Assembly (NCBI GenBank): GCA_003049465.1
Contig: PYSS01000017.1
Location: 278,636 to 320,578 of the forward strand
Length of the DNA: 41,943 nt
Reading direction: 5' to 3'
From: Magnaporthiopsis rhizophila
Taxonomy: Eukaryota; Ascomycota; Sordariomycetes; Magnaporthales; Magnaporthaceae
Shown piece by piece: positions 20,001-31,100 of the stretch (positions are counted from its first letter, which is position 1; the number at the start of each line of letters is the position of its first letter). The translations under genes were made by a program, and so were the position numbers. A model generated the notes under the pieces. That model was given only the letters and a program-made list of their open reading frames with translations. It searched no databases and was not told the origin of the DNA.

Positions 20001-23000
20001 AAGGGGGATCCGACGCAGGGATTGCCCTGATAGCGTCTGGGGTATCGGGGAGGGGCCAAAAGGGTGCGCACTCTTGGGTGCTGTTGCTTGCAGGGGCGCC
20101 AGCCAACATCCCACCACCTGGTTGCTCCAGCGCGCGCAGCAGATTCTCGACTTCTCCAGTTGGATTGAGCAAAGCGTGGATTTGACAGATCAGGTTTTCG
20201 GCAGCTTTTTTTTTTTTTTTTTTTGTGTTTCCACCTGGGTCAAAAGAACTTGCGATATGCCCGAAATGAGGGAAATAATGCGAAAACTTGTGGGCTTTTG
20301 TCTGCGGGGTGACGCTTGCCCCCTCTTTTTTTTTTTTCTTTTTTTTTTTTCTTTTTCTCCCTATCCCGTCCTTCCTACAGGGCATTTTCTGGTGCCATCA
20401 CACGGATAGCTGCATGTTTTCCGTGTAATTACCGTTTCCTGGTCATCACAGGCACAGCTGGTGCTCGGCTCAATGTCAGCAGTCTCCAACTCGCCCGCCC
20501 CTGGCAGCAGCCACATTCGCTCCGTGCATATCGGGGGAGCAGATCTCCGGTGAATTCCAGGATCCCATCCTCCCCATGCAGGTACGCAACGAACTTGGCC
20601 AAATGCTATCTAACTTGCACCCAGACACCCCAGGTCTTGCTGAGCCCGGCCACTTTTGTTTTCAGCAGCAGGGGCGCTCATGACCATGCCTTCCGCTGGT
20701 CTTTTTCGCGTCGCTCAAAAGCTGGAAACCAGGATGTGCACTACCCGATTCCTCCCGTTGCGCGGTTAAAAGTGCATGTCGGGACAGAAATTGTCGAGTG
20801 TATGCTCGCCGGTGAAAGATCCGGATTCTGACATGACCGTCGTTCCTTGACCGCTGTGATGTTTGAGGCTCCTGCTCCATCCCTGTGTTGCGTTACGAGA
20901 CACCTGTGTTACGTTATACAGACGACCAACGACAATGGCAGGATCTGCCGTCACGCTGCACCCACCCGTTATTGTTTTGGTGTTGGCCCGGGCTGACGCT
21001 CCTTTTTGTTTTTCCTCCTCGTTTTCCCGCAGCCCGTCGACGAGCGGAAGCGCGGCGTACCCGCTTTGCCAACGGTGTTTTGCTGCTTTCTAATCTCGAC
21101 GACGGGCCGCTGCATTGGGCTCATACCAAGTGCGCACGAGCATTTAGATTTTTAGTAAATGCCTACCTAGGTACTTATGTGCGAGTGCGCCCGCCGCGCA
21201 TCTAACATAGCATGCTTCCTTTTTTATTCTCTCTGGATGTCGGGTGAATCTGTCACACAACGGCCTGTCCGCTAAATTAGCGGGAACTCGGTTCGCCGTG
21301 TGGCTGTCCAGGGAATATTGCTAGCGGGTGGGATTAGACGAGATGGAGCGATGCAAGAAGCCAAAAACAACTCAGTCCCACCGCTGCGTCTCCCCTGGTG
21401 TCGTTGGACGCCACCAAACCCCATGGCTGGGGTTTCAAACCCTTTCTGGGCTTGCAGCTCGGGGCGTTTCGGGGCTCTCGCGAGCTAAGCGGGCGCGCCG
21501 TGCGTCCACTGATCGGGTCCTGGCAGGCAGCAGACAGGCAGGCATACCAGAATTTGTTAGCACTCACACTACCTCGCGGCAGGCAGTCGGAAACAGCTGA
21601 GAGGCCTCAACTCAATTTAAGACTAGCACTAAAGGCGGGCCGGTCTGTCGTCCTCCTCGCTCTTCTCCCCACAGACGGCGTTAGAGCCCTTCCCAACACG
21701 CCGGTCGACGCCATTTTCTTCCATTTTCTGTCAAGGCCCTCAGAAACGTCCTTCCCCGGAAGCGTTGCCAATAAGGCAACACGGCCAGGTCCGCAAGTGG
21801 GTCTCCACTCCGCCATGGCCAATATCCGCATCCGGCGCTCTGCAGGCCGATAGGCCCGGTACTGACCTGTCAACTCTCTGCTCTTCACCGGCTATTGAAA
21901 GATGGGCACACGCCACACGCAGCTACATCCGGTATAGAGCTGTGCCTGGACGAACAAAAACAGGGTCACCGCTTGCTTCCCATGGCGCCGATCGCAAAAA
22001 AAGAGTCCCCGACAGCCAGCCAAGTGGCGTCGCCTGACATATTTCACCTGCTCTCGTGTGCGCCTACATAAGCCCTCGTGTGTCGGCCATGCACAAGAAT
22101 TGCGAGGCGCTTCCATGGGCGAGTCCAGGCCAAGAGCGGTGTGGTGTGCGTCTGGGTGTATGCAAGAGCGAGTGAGGAGAGGGTGTGACTGCGTGTGTGG
22201 TGGTGGGGGAGAAAAGCAAGGCGGCCCAGAAACTGGACAGCCGGAACTGCCCCCCGCCCCTTGTCGGCACTAACTAGCCTGCATATTTGAAAGGCTCTGG
22301 TCCTGACATGTCTCGGCTCTGCATTCCTTGTTCGACTATTGATTGACGTTCTGATGCTCTCCAGCGCGAGATCGATCTGCGCAACCCGAGCTGGTTATAA
22401 GTGCTGACCCCCACACCATCCATCGTCGGAACTGCAGACGCAACAGAGCAATGCTGGCACGAAGAGCAAGATACTTTGGGCAGCGGTGGCTGTAGTGTAA
22501 GCGCCACCCACCTTCGCGTTCGTTTCCGTCTCTGGGCTTTATGCCACTGATTCGCTTTCGTTGCGACCGCTGGATTCATGCTCCATGGTCCCTTTTTTTT
22601 TGGCAGAATTTCTGGCATGTTCCACACACTGCTGCAGCTTCGTCCGCACTCAACACGAAGAGAGAGGACGGGTTCGTTTATTTTGCATGGCCTTGCATGC
22701 AGAAAAGTGGTTGGCAATACAGTAGTAGACACGTTAGCCGACCTCGTAATGGCGGTCTGCTAACCCTTTTCCGACTCTGGTTGGCCGGCGTGGTCTTTGT
22801 TGAGATAATCTGAGGCCAGCAGTCGAGCCCTCTATGACCGGGTTGGTTCCCCGAGACGAACGCTAGCCTCCAAGGCACTCACGTTTGGGGACGGATGCAG
22901 CAGTCGTTCGTTGGGCTAGCCCCATGCCTGTCCCATCATCCTCTTCGCTAAGGCGACATGATGACAGCCCTAACAACTCAAGCCACGAGTAGCCGCAGCA

Positions 23001-23970
23001 AGGCACAGATGGATGCAGAGACCTGCTTCATGCCCACCTGCCTCTCCTGCCAAACCTAACTAGCTGCCTGGGTGCCTACCTACCTACATACATGCGTATG
23101 CGGTGCAGGCTTTGTTGGTAACCTCGATGAAGCCCGAATCCATCCTCATGCCGTGGAGACCGCAGATGTTGCACGCCGATGTCTGGTGCTCGCGCAAGCT
23201 GTGCCGCATCGGGCAGCGATTTAATCTATCTACTTCGAAACCCTTGCCAGCTACAGCAGAGAGCCCCGGCTGAGAGGGTTCGCTACCATCAAGACAAGCT
23301 CGGAAGCTCGGTAGGCAGGTTGTAGCTGGCCAGGCCTGCAAACAACCGTGACACAAGCAAGCCCAGGGACAACTTATGCCCTGCGAGAAACATAGAGCGG
23401 CAGGACCGTCGGTGGGCTGACGTTGGCTGGGCACGGCCATCCAATCTCCTCGGATAAATCGCGTTCGGACGCGCAATATTCGACAGGTGGCAGAGGCAGG
23501 TGTTGGCTCACGCTGGGGACCTATATGATTGACGTGTTAGATCTCACAAAAACCTCACTAGGTGCCAACCAACCCTGAACAAAACAACACCGAAAAGAGA
23601 ACCGTGCTGCCATGCTCCAAGCGAGGTGACTGTCCAGCAGGTGGTACCTGGCGAGAGGCCTGTCCAATATAGGAGAGAAATATAGGCAGGGCCTGGAGGA
23701 GTGGACTTTAGCAACTGAGAGGGCGTGCAGCAATCACGGGGCACTTTTCCTGCCCAGCGGATGGCAGGGGTCCGCCAGGGGACTGTGGGGGCATGGGGTG
23801 TGAACGTATGGCAACTGCCGCGGCCGGATCTGAGCTCCAGAAACATCAAACACAGAAAATCTAATGACAGGGGATCCCTGACTACAGCACCTTCCATCCC
23901 AGCATCGCCCACCTCGCAGCGGAAGGCACCACCAAGCACTTTCCAGCTCCAGCCCGACACCCAGCAGCCC

Positions 23971-23997
23971 ACACACACACACACACGCGCGCGCGCA
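23971..23997. repeat. (AC)n(GC)n compound microsatellite
   Basis: Alternating purine-pyrimidine run changing from AC to GC repeats, a sequence type prone to length change and Z-DNA formation. Intergenic; no function inferred. Confidence 0.7.
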
Positions 23998-24438
23998 CCT
24001 GGACCCTACCTATCTCTCGCAGCGAGAGGAGGCAGGAGCGACCCAGGCACCTAGGCCCGCCCGTCAGGCGCCGCCCACACTGCTGCTGCCAGAGCGGCAG
24101 GTCTTCCCACTCCAAGCATTCCGGGCGAACTAGATTAGGACCCCAGTCTCCACGACGGCTGGTGCCCTTGCCGTCACACTCGACGGCTCAACGCAACAGT
24201 CGACAGAATCCTTCTTGCGTCGGCTCTCGCCCGTGGGCACCCCGCCGGAACAAGACAAGCCTCCCCAACTTCTGGCTGCTGCTCTTCCGTGTCCCACCCA
24301 GACGAACGCGAAGTTTCAACCGGACAGAAACACGATAACTGACAGATGTTATGGCTGGTGTGGGCATCCGCGATGATGCAGCCGATCGATCACGCCCCCT
24401 CCCTCCCCTCCCATCTCGACTCCACCCACCCTCTGCCT

Positions 24439-24604
24439 TTTTTTTTTTATTTTATTTTATTTTTTTTTCCTTTCTTCTTTTCTCCCATAACCACGTCTGG
24501 CGTCGTAACGGTGACCTGCCTCGCAGATTTGTGGGAAACGAAAGAAAGAAAGAAAGAAAAAAAAAAAAAAAGAAAGAAAAAAAAAAAAGAAAGAAAAAAA
24601 AAAG
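24439..24604. repeat. Interrupted poly-T followed by GAAA/poly-A simple repeat
   Basis: T-rich runs at about 24439-24480 are followed by GAAA repeats and A runs at 24538-24604. The T-rich and A-rich halves could fold back on each other. Apparent open frames across it (for example 24351-24632) only reflect the Lys/Phe-rich translation of the repeat. Confidence 0.7.
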
Positions 24605-25784
24605 GCCCCAGAGAACGACCGAGCAGAGTTGACGATGGAGAGATGGGTGGCATTGCCACAGATCGGCGCATCCCAGTTCGTGGAACCGCCCTAGAGAGCT
24701 TGACGCCCCGTTGTCAACTCGCGAGCTGCTTTTGCTTCAGGAAGTTTGCCGCTCCGTCAACGACCGGCTGGTTCCCCGGCGTGCCGCCTTAAAACCGTCT
24801 ATTTCACCGGCGGCGCGCACATTCCAAACATGGCCTCGCTGCTGGGTTTAATCTCTTTCTGCGGGCTGGCTGCTCAGAAGCCCGCCCGGCCGGTCGCCGC
24901 CACAGCAGTTCGTGCCATACTATTCTCAACACGCGCCGTGCCGCTGAAGGCTGGCCACCAGAGACGCCTTGTCCAGGTTCCTACCCGATTCCCCTCCTTT
25001 CGCAACCTATTGGCAACCCCGTATCCGCCTCTCCTGCCCAAACCCTATCTACCTAACTTGCCAGCGAGGATCCCGTCTGTAAAAGCACCAGCTATGCACA
25101 TTGCAACAGCGGGACCTGCTTCCCACCAAAGTATGGCAAGCAGGCCTCTTGCTATCATAAGGGCTCCGAGACGCTGTGCTCTCGTTATGGTCTATTCCGT
25201 GTACTGGGATTGGGGGTGTTTGCTGGTCGAGTCTGATGGACACATACACACACACCCCTCCTCCCCTGCCTTTCAGGGCTGCTGCTGGGTCCAGTAGCCC
25301 AAGTGGGCCTTCCTACCCCCCTCTTGGGGAGCTGGACCTGGTACTTTGTACTTCCCTTGTACCTGCCTGGGCCACTGTTCGCTGCTCGACCCCGGCCACC
25401 TACGCCTGGTCGTCTTTGTGGGGGTTCTGACCTAGCGGATGCCCATCGCCCCCCCGGTCTCGTGCTAAGAAGGCTCAAGGCGCGATCTCCCCAGCAGCCC
25501 ACAGTGTCCCCCGGCACCTAATAGCCTGGATCCTAAGCTGCCATCCATATCGACTTTCCTTGCCCCCCATATGTAGGTAGGTACGCAGTACTGTCCGCCT
25601 CGATGCAGTCTGCTGTCGGATACATGTATGGCCAAACTTTCCCTCTCATACTGACAGGGATGTAGAGAGCCCTGCCCCTCCAAGGATCCAATCGATTGGG
25701 TGCGCTCAGCCCAGCCAGGTCTTTCTTTCCCACCCCCCGAACAGCCTGGACGCCTACCTAGTCCTGATCAAAGGTCGGTATTGA

Positions 25785-26196
25785 TATAAACCGTGCCCTC
25801 TTGCCCCAGACCTCTCGGATCGTTTGTTGCTCCCTCGCTTCGATCTTGGGCTTCGTCTCGATACAAAACCACACTCCCCAAGCAGCGCTGCCCGACTGCA
25901 AACGAAGCACACCTTTACTGTTCCTTGTTTCCTTGACTCTTTTCGCATCCGGTGGTCTTTTGCTTTACCCTCTTCTCCCGCGACCATCTTCTTCTGCTCG
26001 AACCTGCTTCATCTCCATCTTTGCCATTCGCATTTTTGACGTCCGGCATCTCCTCACTGCCAGACGACTACACTTGAGCCTATTCTCCATCGCGGGAATC
26101 CTGTGTGGCACTCGCATCTCTCAAGCCTCCAACAACCCAAACCCAGCAAAGGCCCTCATTCTTCGGCCGATTCGCAGTCTAACCGCCCACTTGAAG
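25785..26196 (+). promoter_or_regulatory. Core promoter (TATAAA) and ATG-free leader of the C2H2 gene
   Basis: TATAAA lies at 25785-25790. It is followed by a pyrimidine-rich stretch with no ATG at all on the plus strand until the start codon at 26197, about 400 nt away. In random sequence of this length several ATGs would be expected, so their absence fits a genuine 5' UTR under selection against upstream starts. The TATA position suggests transcription begins near 25815-25830. An in-frame open stretch upstream (from TTG 25801) lacks any ATG and is probably untranslated. Confidence 0.65.
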
Positions 26197-28139
26197 ATGC
26201 AGCTCCCAACGCCTTCTGGCTGGGGCCAGTGGCAACAGAACGAAGTGGAATCCGGCTACGTTCATATGGGCTCGCCCATGATGGGTACACAGGCTCCTCT
26301 CCCACAACCGACCCTGTCGCCTCAGTATCCCGTAACCCTGGCGCCCTCACCCAGTCTGCAGCAGCCAATGTCGTACGGTCCTTACGCCCATGGCCTCCCG
26401 TCGGTGGCTCCTCTCCAGATACCGACGATAGGATCACAGCATAGTCACCACTACCAGCATCAGCATCAGCATCAGCAACACCAGATCCAGTTGTCAGACT
26501 CCATCGACCGAACCCGGAAGAGGCTCGTGAATAGAAGGAGCCTCAGGGACACCACCATGGAAATCATGGAAGCCAGGCACCGAGGACACACAACGCCAGA
26601 GAGGGCCACTCTTAGGATCCCACAGACGGTTGTGGCCAACGCCTCGGCCGTAGGCGCGAGCCACGCCGGCAACCATGTCGAGTTCAACACGTCGGTCGAC
26701 AAGCTCATGAAGGTCATCCAGGCCATGCCCGAGACTGGGCCCCTCGTCGAGTCCCTTGAGGCGGCTGTGAAGCAGGAGCCACCTCAGGTCGAGGAATCCG
26801 AACAGGCATGTTTTGAGGACAGCCCGGACAAGGTGACGATGCGGTCTTTAAACCTGGACTAACACTCTCGTTCCAGGCTGCTTCACCTCCTCACGAGAGC
26901 AAGCCTGCAAAGCAGAAGGCCGCTATGCGGAAATTTGCCTGCCACTTCCGCGGTTGCCAGAAGAAGTTCGCACAAAAGGCGCAGCTTGATACCCATGTCC
27001 GATCCCACACAGGCGAAAGGCCATATGTAAGCATGCTGCCTCTGGTACCGCAATGAAGATATCCCAAGGCCTTTCCGATGGCTGACAACGTGTTCCGCCT
27101 AGGTCTGCGAGTTCCCCAACTGCGGCAAACGCTTTACCCAATCTGGTAACCTCCATGTACGCATCGCCTTTTGATCTTGGACATCCTTTTGCTCTTTTGT
27201 GCCGAAGAAGGAGAAAAAACTGGGGTAGGATTCTTTGCTGACAGCGAAGGGACTTGACAGACCCACGAGCGCAAGCACACTGGAGAGAGGCCCTATGTTT
27301 GTGATGTCTGCGGCAGGCGCTTCGCCCAAGGCGGTAACCGACAGGCACACAAGAAGGTGCACCAGAAGACAAAGGACTTCATTTGCAGGCTAGAGAACTG
27401 CGGCAAAGAGTTCACCCAGCGTGGGAACCTCAAGGTGGGTTTTGCTCTGAGACGTTCTCGGAAGGGGCAGGGGGCAGGCAGCGCTGACCGTGGTCGACGA
27501 AATCTCGGCGAGCAGAACCACCAAAACAACACGCACAAGCAGTTCATGGACCAGACCATGGCGAGGCTGGAGAGAATCTCGCCGGAGAACATGTCACCAG
27601 AGGACAGGGATCTCGTGGTGTACCTGGCCCCTCTTTACAAGAACTCCAACAAGGGAATCAAGGGCCGAGGTGCCCGGCCTGCAGGCTACCACCTGAGCCG
27701 CTCCCGCCGTGCGCCCTCGGTGTCGTCGTCAGCTCAGTCCTACTCCCCTACCAAATCCGAAGCGAGTTTGACGTCGAGCCCCTGCACCGCCGGCCCACCC
27801 TCACAGCATCACTACGGTGGCCACGCCCAACACCAATACCACCACCACCAACAACACCACCACCACCAACAGCAGCAGCAGCGTCCTCAACAGGGCCTCG
27901 CATACCCCTCAGTCTCCTTCGGCAGCGCACCGTCAGACAGTTTCCGATACCCGTACAACGGGATCGTCCACCGCTACGAAATGCCAGACCATTCGCACAC
28001 CTACAGCGGCATCCCGGTGACGACGTCTTCATCCACGCCATCCCCGGTTGCCACTGTCTACAGCGACGACAGTGGCGCCGTTTACCACAGCGACGACAAC
28101 GGTGCCAGGGAGCTGGCGTTCGGTGAGAGGATATGCTGA
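26197..28139 (+). CDS. Four-finger C2H2 zinc-finger transcription factor
   Basis: Probable nuclear DNA-binding regulator, target unknown. My model is join(26197-26805, 26877-27026, 27103-27156, 27261-27434, 27516-28139), 536 residues. The N-terminal 203 residues are Gln/His/Pro-rich, with a conserved-looking LVNRRSLRDTTMEIMEARH stretch. Fingers under this model are ZF1 C225/C230/H243/H247, ZF2 C255/C260/H273/H277, ZF3 C285/C288/H301/H305 and ZF4 C313/C318/H331/H336, with TGERPY linkers. The tail has LAPLYKNSNKGIKGRG, then a Ser/His/Gln-rich region. The layout resembles Azf1-like fungal factors, but I assign no symbol. Introns 2-4 are GT-AG (GTAAGC, GTACGC, GTGGGT donors) and split or abut the fingers. 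Intron 1 is ambiguous: a GC donor at 26806 (71 nt) or a GT donor at 26833 (44 nt, 545 residues); both keep frame. Intron 4 is 81 nt and stop-free in frame. Confidence 0.88.
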
Positions 28140-31100
28140 ATTATCCATTTTAAGCTCTTCTACCCACTCCTTTGCTCTAGCTCTAGCTCGATCTGCTTTG
28201 TTTTTTTTCCTTGAGCCGAATATCTCGCCTTTTTTTTTCTTTTCCATATCTCGTTGCGAGAAAAAAATCATTTCCGATGCGACTGTTTAAGTCCTGTTTC
28301 AACACCAAATTTACGCCAAGAAAAAGGTAATTCACGAGCTAGACGTACCAGAACAACGATCAGAAACGATGGGAGGCAGCGGGATGCAATATTCATTCTT
28401 CTAGGAATGATTCTCATTTTTGTCATTTTTGGTCACTCATTTATATTGACGGATCTTGTGCTTTTTCTCACTTTCCCATTTGGCTGCGTTTTGAGTTTTG
28501 TTATTTTTCCTTGTCTGTCTGTATTTTACTTCCTGTCGGCCGCTCATTACGAGATGGGAGAGGACCAGACAGCAGAATGGCGGTCGTGTCACTGGAGCCA
28601 GCAGGGAAGGCGTATTTCAAAATGTTTTATCAGGAAGCTTGCTTTGATTCTAGTGTGTGGATATCTGTTTTGCCAGAAAAAAAAATAGGCTTGCTTGTTT
28701 TGCGCTGCTTGCTACTTGCTGTTCTGCACATTTCTCCGCCCCGTTTCTTTTTCTTTGTGCGGCCATTAGGGCTCCCTGGGCACAGCAACACATTGTTGCT
28801 TCCCTAGGTACTACCTAGGTCACTTGTCTACTACCATGAGCCATCGGACACCAGGAGGGGAGTGCCGAGTGGCAGTGGCGCGCGGCAGGTGCATGGACTT
28901 GCGCGTGCGCTGCAAAGAGGCCCACTTGTACTCGCGGGCGCGTCCTCTGAGCCTCACTTGGCCGGCACTACCCCCGGTTTCGCATTTTCTTCTTCTTCTT
29001 TCCTTTTCTTTTTCTCTGCGTGTCTTGGCGTGTCAGTCTCGGATGCAAGGAAGGGATATTGCGTATACCGGTGGGCATTTTGGCGGTGGGCGGGCGGGGA
29101 GGCGGAGGAGGAGGAGGGGAACTCTGTCACGATGATAAGAAACCGAGAGACGGGCACCGAGAGAGTTGGGTGGGAGCGGTGGGCCGGGCACCACCATGGA
29201 ACCCATTCAAGCGATGTCGGGGTGGGTTTTCTTGCAGGCTGTGGGGGGTTTCGTTGGGATACAGGGTGTGAGAATGGGGGTCAGAAAGACGGCTTGTTTG
29301 CTGAGTTGTTTTTTTTTTTTTTTTTTGTTCTGTCCGGGATTGCCCTCGGTCACCACTTCTGTCAGTCCGCCAGCCATCCCATCCAGGTCGGTGGGTTGCT
29401 AGCTGTCATAACAACCGGGTTTTGTTCGGCTTTGTTAGCTGTCATATCGATTTTTTTTTTTCATCTCTTCTTCTTTTCAAGGGCCATCCCGGCTTTGAGA
29501 AACCTTTTTTGGCTTTTACGAATAATATAGTTGCCAGAGATAGCACCCAGACGTACACACGCCTCTGTATATGTTAACGAGATATATATGTGCGCTCCCT
29601 ACATTTGCCAGCGTCGTGCCTTTGTTCTCTATCTGTCCCGCTCTTTGTCCACGCGTCCGCCTTTCCTGTTGTGTCGAAGACGGTGGGGTGCGGAGGGAGG
29701 GCGCCACCTCCTCCCAAGGAGGCTGGTAGGCTGGTTGGCTGTCCGAGAAGGTCGGCCAAGAAATGTTCCCCGTTTTTGGGAGGGTATCGACAAGCTGGAA
29801 CGCTCGATAGCCCCTTGGCCGGGCCGCTGGTGATAGAGCAAGGACGGCGACCACCTAGGGTAGGGCAGCCTGACCAGGTTCGTGACCAGGTTCGGGGCCT
29901 GATCGACAGTGGACTCGACAACCATTGTTTTTCAGTCTTTTCCGTTTTGGGCCAAAAACTCTCCAGTCCTGCGATGCGTGAGAGCCCGGGGAGGAACTAG
30001 AAGAAAGAAGAAGGCAGAGAAACCTAAGTACCTGGGTACGTAGGCGTAGGAAGTCACTGTTCCTTGGTTTTGCGCGGCTGCATCGTTGATCGGCTCTTGT
30101 CAATGCCCGAAAATCTGTCTATTCATGCAAGGGAAGGACACCACAGGGCTGGGAAGCGGGAGGAAAAAAGAAAGTAATAATAAACAAGGAGAAAAAAAAA
30201 GAAATAAAAAACGAACTCGTCATATTATCCGCGTTGGCGCCTGATGGCGAGGGATATGACTGGGTTGCATGCTCTCTAGCTCGCCCCTTGAAGGAGCGTG
30301 CTCCGCCCCTTCAGCTGAGAACGGTATGGTTCGTTTTTTTTTCTCTTCTTCTTTTCCCTCCTTCCTGTCTTAACTAGCTTCCAAGTCCCGTCACTGACGG
30401 TGAGACAAAGCAGAGGGAAGGGACCTTTTAAAGATATAGTGGGGTTGAAAAGCTTGTTTGCGACAGAGGACTTGTCGCCGACCAGTCGTTGTTCTTTTTC
30501 GTTTGATGCTGTGGAAGAGGTGGGCGGAGAGCATGTGACCACGAGAGAAAAAGGCCCAGGGTGGTGGCATCATGACACCGGGCCAGCCGTGCATGTTGCG
30601 TGTGTATCCATCGGGAAACTTTTGGCGTGACGCCCAGGAAAGCCGCCGATGGAAAGCAGCGAGGAACATTGGCAGAAACAGGTTCCCAGCAAGCCCGGGC
30701 AAAGTGCAAGGTGGGTTTTTTCCCCCTTTGCAACCCAAGTGGCAGGGAAGAAAATCCCGCCATCCCAAGAAAAGCTGGGAGAAAACGAAAAGGCGGTAGG
30801 AGGATCAGCCACTCTCGTATACGGCGCAGTGCAGGCACCGGTCGATGTAGGTCGGAGAGTTTTTGGACCACTGAAATCGCAAATTGGCCGCCTCCTTTCA
30901 CCGAGTTTTCGGTTTCATCATCATTCGGGCCCGGAGTGGGAAGGTGGAAGCGGTCGGGAGCGAGAGGGAATTAGAAAGAAAAATGACAATGCAAAGAAAT
31001 GCGGCGCAAAAAGTCGGTATGGGAGAATGAGGCCTAGAACCCGAATGGACGCCTTGAGCTCGTTTGGGGTAGCATCCAAGACGCGCCGCGGAAGGTTGAG

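Larger units (their letters stand above)
20001..25784. other. Gene-free stretch, part 3 (far upstream of the C2H2 gene)
   Basis: No gene is supported. Contents are T19 at 20206-20224, interrupted T tracts near 20326-20355, motifs at 21162-21180, 23074-23096 and 25573-25585, an AC/CG microsatellite near 23971-23997, and an interrupted T then GAAA/A-rich tract at about 24439-24604. An open frame at 24746-25297 is free of low complexity but matches no family I recognise. Given the TATA box just downstream, the region is best read as extended upstream DNA of the zinc-finger gene, possibly with noncoding transcripts. Confidence 0.45.

Noticed and set aside
24746..25297. Open frame of 183 codons with a plausible N-terminal hydrophobic stretch
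   Set aside because: No domain, no splice context and no family recognised; it lies in gene-free DNA with simple repeats on both sides.
27435..27515. Treating this stretch as ordinary coding sequence of the C2H2 gene
   Set aside because: It has GTGGGT and CAG ends and a CTGAC branch, and removing it restores the fourth C2H2 finger with correct Cys-His spacing.
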